Shown one piece after another: positions 62,745-64,000 of a stretch of 64,000 nt of DNA; the first letter of the stretch is position 1, and every line of letters begins with the position of its first letter. The position numbers and the translations under genes are program-made. The notes under the pieces are model-generated. The model saw only the letters and a program-made list of their open reading frames with translations. It was not told the origin of the DNA and did not search any database. The DNA comes from Pseudomonas sp. TH15 (GTDB lineage Bacteria; Pseudomonadota; Gammaproteobacteria; Pseudomonadales; Pseudomonadaceae): contig NZ_JAEKEL010000001.1 in the NCBI RefSeq assembly GCF_016651105.1, positions 4,082,001-4,146,000 on the forward strand, written 5' to 3'.

Positions 62745-64000
62745 GCTACAGCATTGCGGTGCGGGCGCTGTGTGAGTTCACCGCCAAGGTCGGTGATCTC
62801 GACTTGCGCTTCACGCCATCACCGACCGCGCTGGAAGGCATCGTCGGCCATCGCACGGTCGCGTCCCGGCGCAACGACGCTTACCAGAGCGAAGTGGCGC
62901 TGGAAGGTTCGTATCAAACGTTGAAGGTAAAGGGCAGGGCGGACGGCTACGATCCGGGGAAAAACTGCCTGGAAGAAGTCAAAACCTATCGCGGCGATCT
63001 GAGCAAACAACCGGCCAATCATCGGCAGTTGCATTGGGCTCAGGCCAAGATCTACGGCTGGCTGATGTGCCAGAAGCTGCAACTGGCGCAGGTCAACCTG
63101 GCGCTGGTGTACTTTGACATCGTCAGCGAAAAGGAAATCTGCCTGGTCGAGGCCTTCAGTGCTGCCGAACTGGAGGCGTTCTTTGAGCATCATTGTCGGT
63201 TGTTCCTGTACTGGGCCGAGCAGGAAATGGCCCATCGCGAAGCCCGTAATCTAGCGGCGCAGGGTTTGGCTTTTCCCCATGCCGGGTTTCGTCCGGGGCA
63301 ACGGCATCTGGCCGAGTCGGTGTTCAAAGCCGTCAGCACCGGCCGTTGCCTGATGGCACAGGCACCTACCGGAATCGGCAAGACCGTCGGCACATTGTTC
63401 CCGATGCTCAAGGCTCTGGCGCCGCAGCAACTGGACAAGGTGTTCTTCCTCACGGCGAAAACCCCGGGGCGCAAACTGGCGCTGGACGCGGCACAGGTGA
63501 TCCTCGACAGCGCCGACGCGCCACCATTGCGCATTCTGGAGATGATCGCCCGGGACAAGGCTTGCGAACACCCGGACAAGGCCTGCCACGGCGAATCCTG
63601 TCCGTTGGCCCAGGGCTTCTACGACCGATTGCCCGCCGCGCGTCAGGCCGCCAGTCAGTTGAGCCTGTTGAACCAGAGCGCCTTGCGTGAAGTCGCACTG
63701 GAACACAACGTTTGTCCCTATTACCTCAGTCAGGAAATGGCCCGCTGGGCGGACGTGGTGGTCGCCGACTACAACTACTACTTCGACTTCAGCGCCTTGT
63801 TGTTTGGCTTGTCCCAGGCCAACAACTGGCGGGTCGCGGTGCTGGTGGACGAGGCCCACAACCTGGTGGAGCGTGGCCGGCAGATGTACAGCGCCAGCCT
63901 CGATCAATTCACGCTCGGCAATGTGCGTAAAACCGCGCCCGAAGCACTGAAAAAGTCTCTGCAACGGCTTAATCGGGAGTGGAACGCGCTGCATGCGCCA
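62741..64000 (+). CDS. Nuclease-helicase with XPD/DinG-like features (partial, runs past the window)
   Basis: The frame opens at TTG 62741, overlapping the Fan1 stop, and has no stop to the window end (420 codons visible). The N-terminal part has a PD-(D/E)XK nuclease pattern: RADGY with Asp68 and LEEVKTY with Glu79 and Lys81, as in RecB-type enzymes. It continues with the Walker A motif APTGIGKT (Lys214), four cysteines at 275, 282, 287 and 325 (ACEHPDKACHGESC and HNVCPYY) that fit an iron-sulfur cluster of the XPD type, and the DEAH box VDEAHNL (Asp370). It is therefore a fused nuclease and 5'-3' helicase. The missing C-terminus should hold the remaining helicase motifs. Confidence 0.85.
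   Translation, partial: MSYSIAVRALCEFTAKVGDLDLRFTPSPTALEGIVGHRTVASRRNDAYQSEVALEGSYQTLKVKGRADGYDPGKNCLEEVKTYRGDLSKQPANHRQLHWAQAKIYGWLMCQKLQLAQVNLALVYFDIVSEKEICLVEAFSAAELEAFFEHHCRLFLYWAEQEMAHREARNLAAQGLAFPHAGFRPGQRHLAESVFKAVSTGRCLMAQAPTGIGKTVGTLFPMLKALAPQQLDKVFFLTAKTPGRKLALDAAQVILDSADAPPLRILEMIARDKACEHPDKACHGESCPLAQGFYDRLPAARQAASQLSLLNQSALREVALEHNVCPYYLSQEMARWADVVVADYNYYFDFSALLFGLSQANNWRVAVLVDEAHNLVERGRQMYSASLDQFTLGNVRKTAPEALKKSLQRLNREWNALHAP

Overview
The window is a 64 kb piece of a Pseudomonas chromosome, most likely from the P. fluorescens species complex. The evidence is dense GC-rich coding with short gaps, REP repeats with the core GTGGCGAGGGGGCTTGCCCCC, and the gene order aprA-aprI-aprDEF-prtA-prtB-lipA1-lipA2 known from fluorescent pseudomonads. 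No rRNA, tRNA, insertion sequence, prophage or CRISPR array was seen.

Layout. 1-8 kb: two small exported proteins, a SotB-type efflux pump, a DmlR-like LysR regulator facing a leuCD-like hydratase pair, and a TonB-dependent siderophore receptor broken by a one-base frameshift. 8-14 kb: a GntR/FCD regulator followed by an import operon (HisJ-type binding protein, permease, ATPase, PotF-type binding protein, gamma-glutamyltransferase without a signal peptide), then a fragment of an autotransporter barrel and a strong terminator. 14-27 kb: an accessory metabolic region with two imine-reductase-like dehydrogenases (the second frameshifted), two SDR dehydrogenases, a TetR and an AraC regulator, a dCache chemoreceptor, an NCS1 transporter coupled to a small membrane protein, a cupin, a DJ-1/PfpI protein and an acetoacetate-decarboxylase-like protein. 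27-35.6 kb: a LysR regulator and a divergent MDR oxidoreductase, a 488-residue protein of unknown function paired with a MocR-like regulator, phosphoglucomutase and pirin. 35.8-42.7 kb: an SF1 helicase with an unusual N-terminal glycine repeat, a DUF1652-like protein and a polyamine-related cluster (NTF2-AraC regulator, PuuB-like oxidase, cupin, PotF-like binding protein).

43-60 kb is the exoenzyme locus. It encodes the serralysin AprA, its inhibitor AprI, the type I secretion system AprDEF, two subtilase autotransporters (PrtA, PrtB) and two family I.3 RTX lipases/polyurethanases (LipA1, LipA2). AprDEF would export AprA and both lipases, while PrtA and PrtB carry their own barrels. The aprA ribosome-binding site lies inside a perfect RsmA/RsmE consensus, so Gac/Rsm control is expected. 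Large REP palindromes and hairpins sit at several gene junctions. 60-64 kb: a small exported protein, a YgdR-type lipoprotein, and an overlapping pair encoding a Fan1-type VRR-NUC nuclease and a nuclease-helicase with XPD-like features, which runs off the window end.

The most interesting points are the duplicated IRED/SDR region with its coupled small membrane protein, the unassigned 488-residue protein with its MocR-like regulator, the glycine repeat on the helicase, and the regulatory and repeat structure of the exoenzyme locus. Functions are inferred from motifs and family knowledge; no database search was run.
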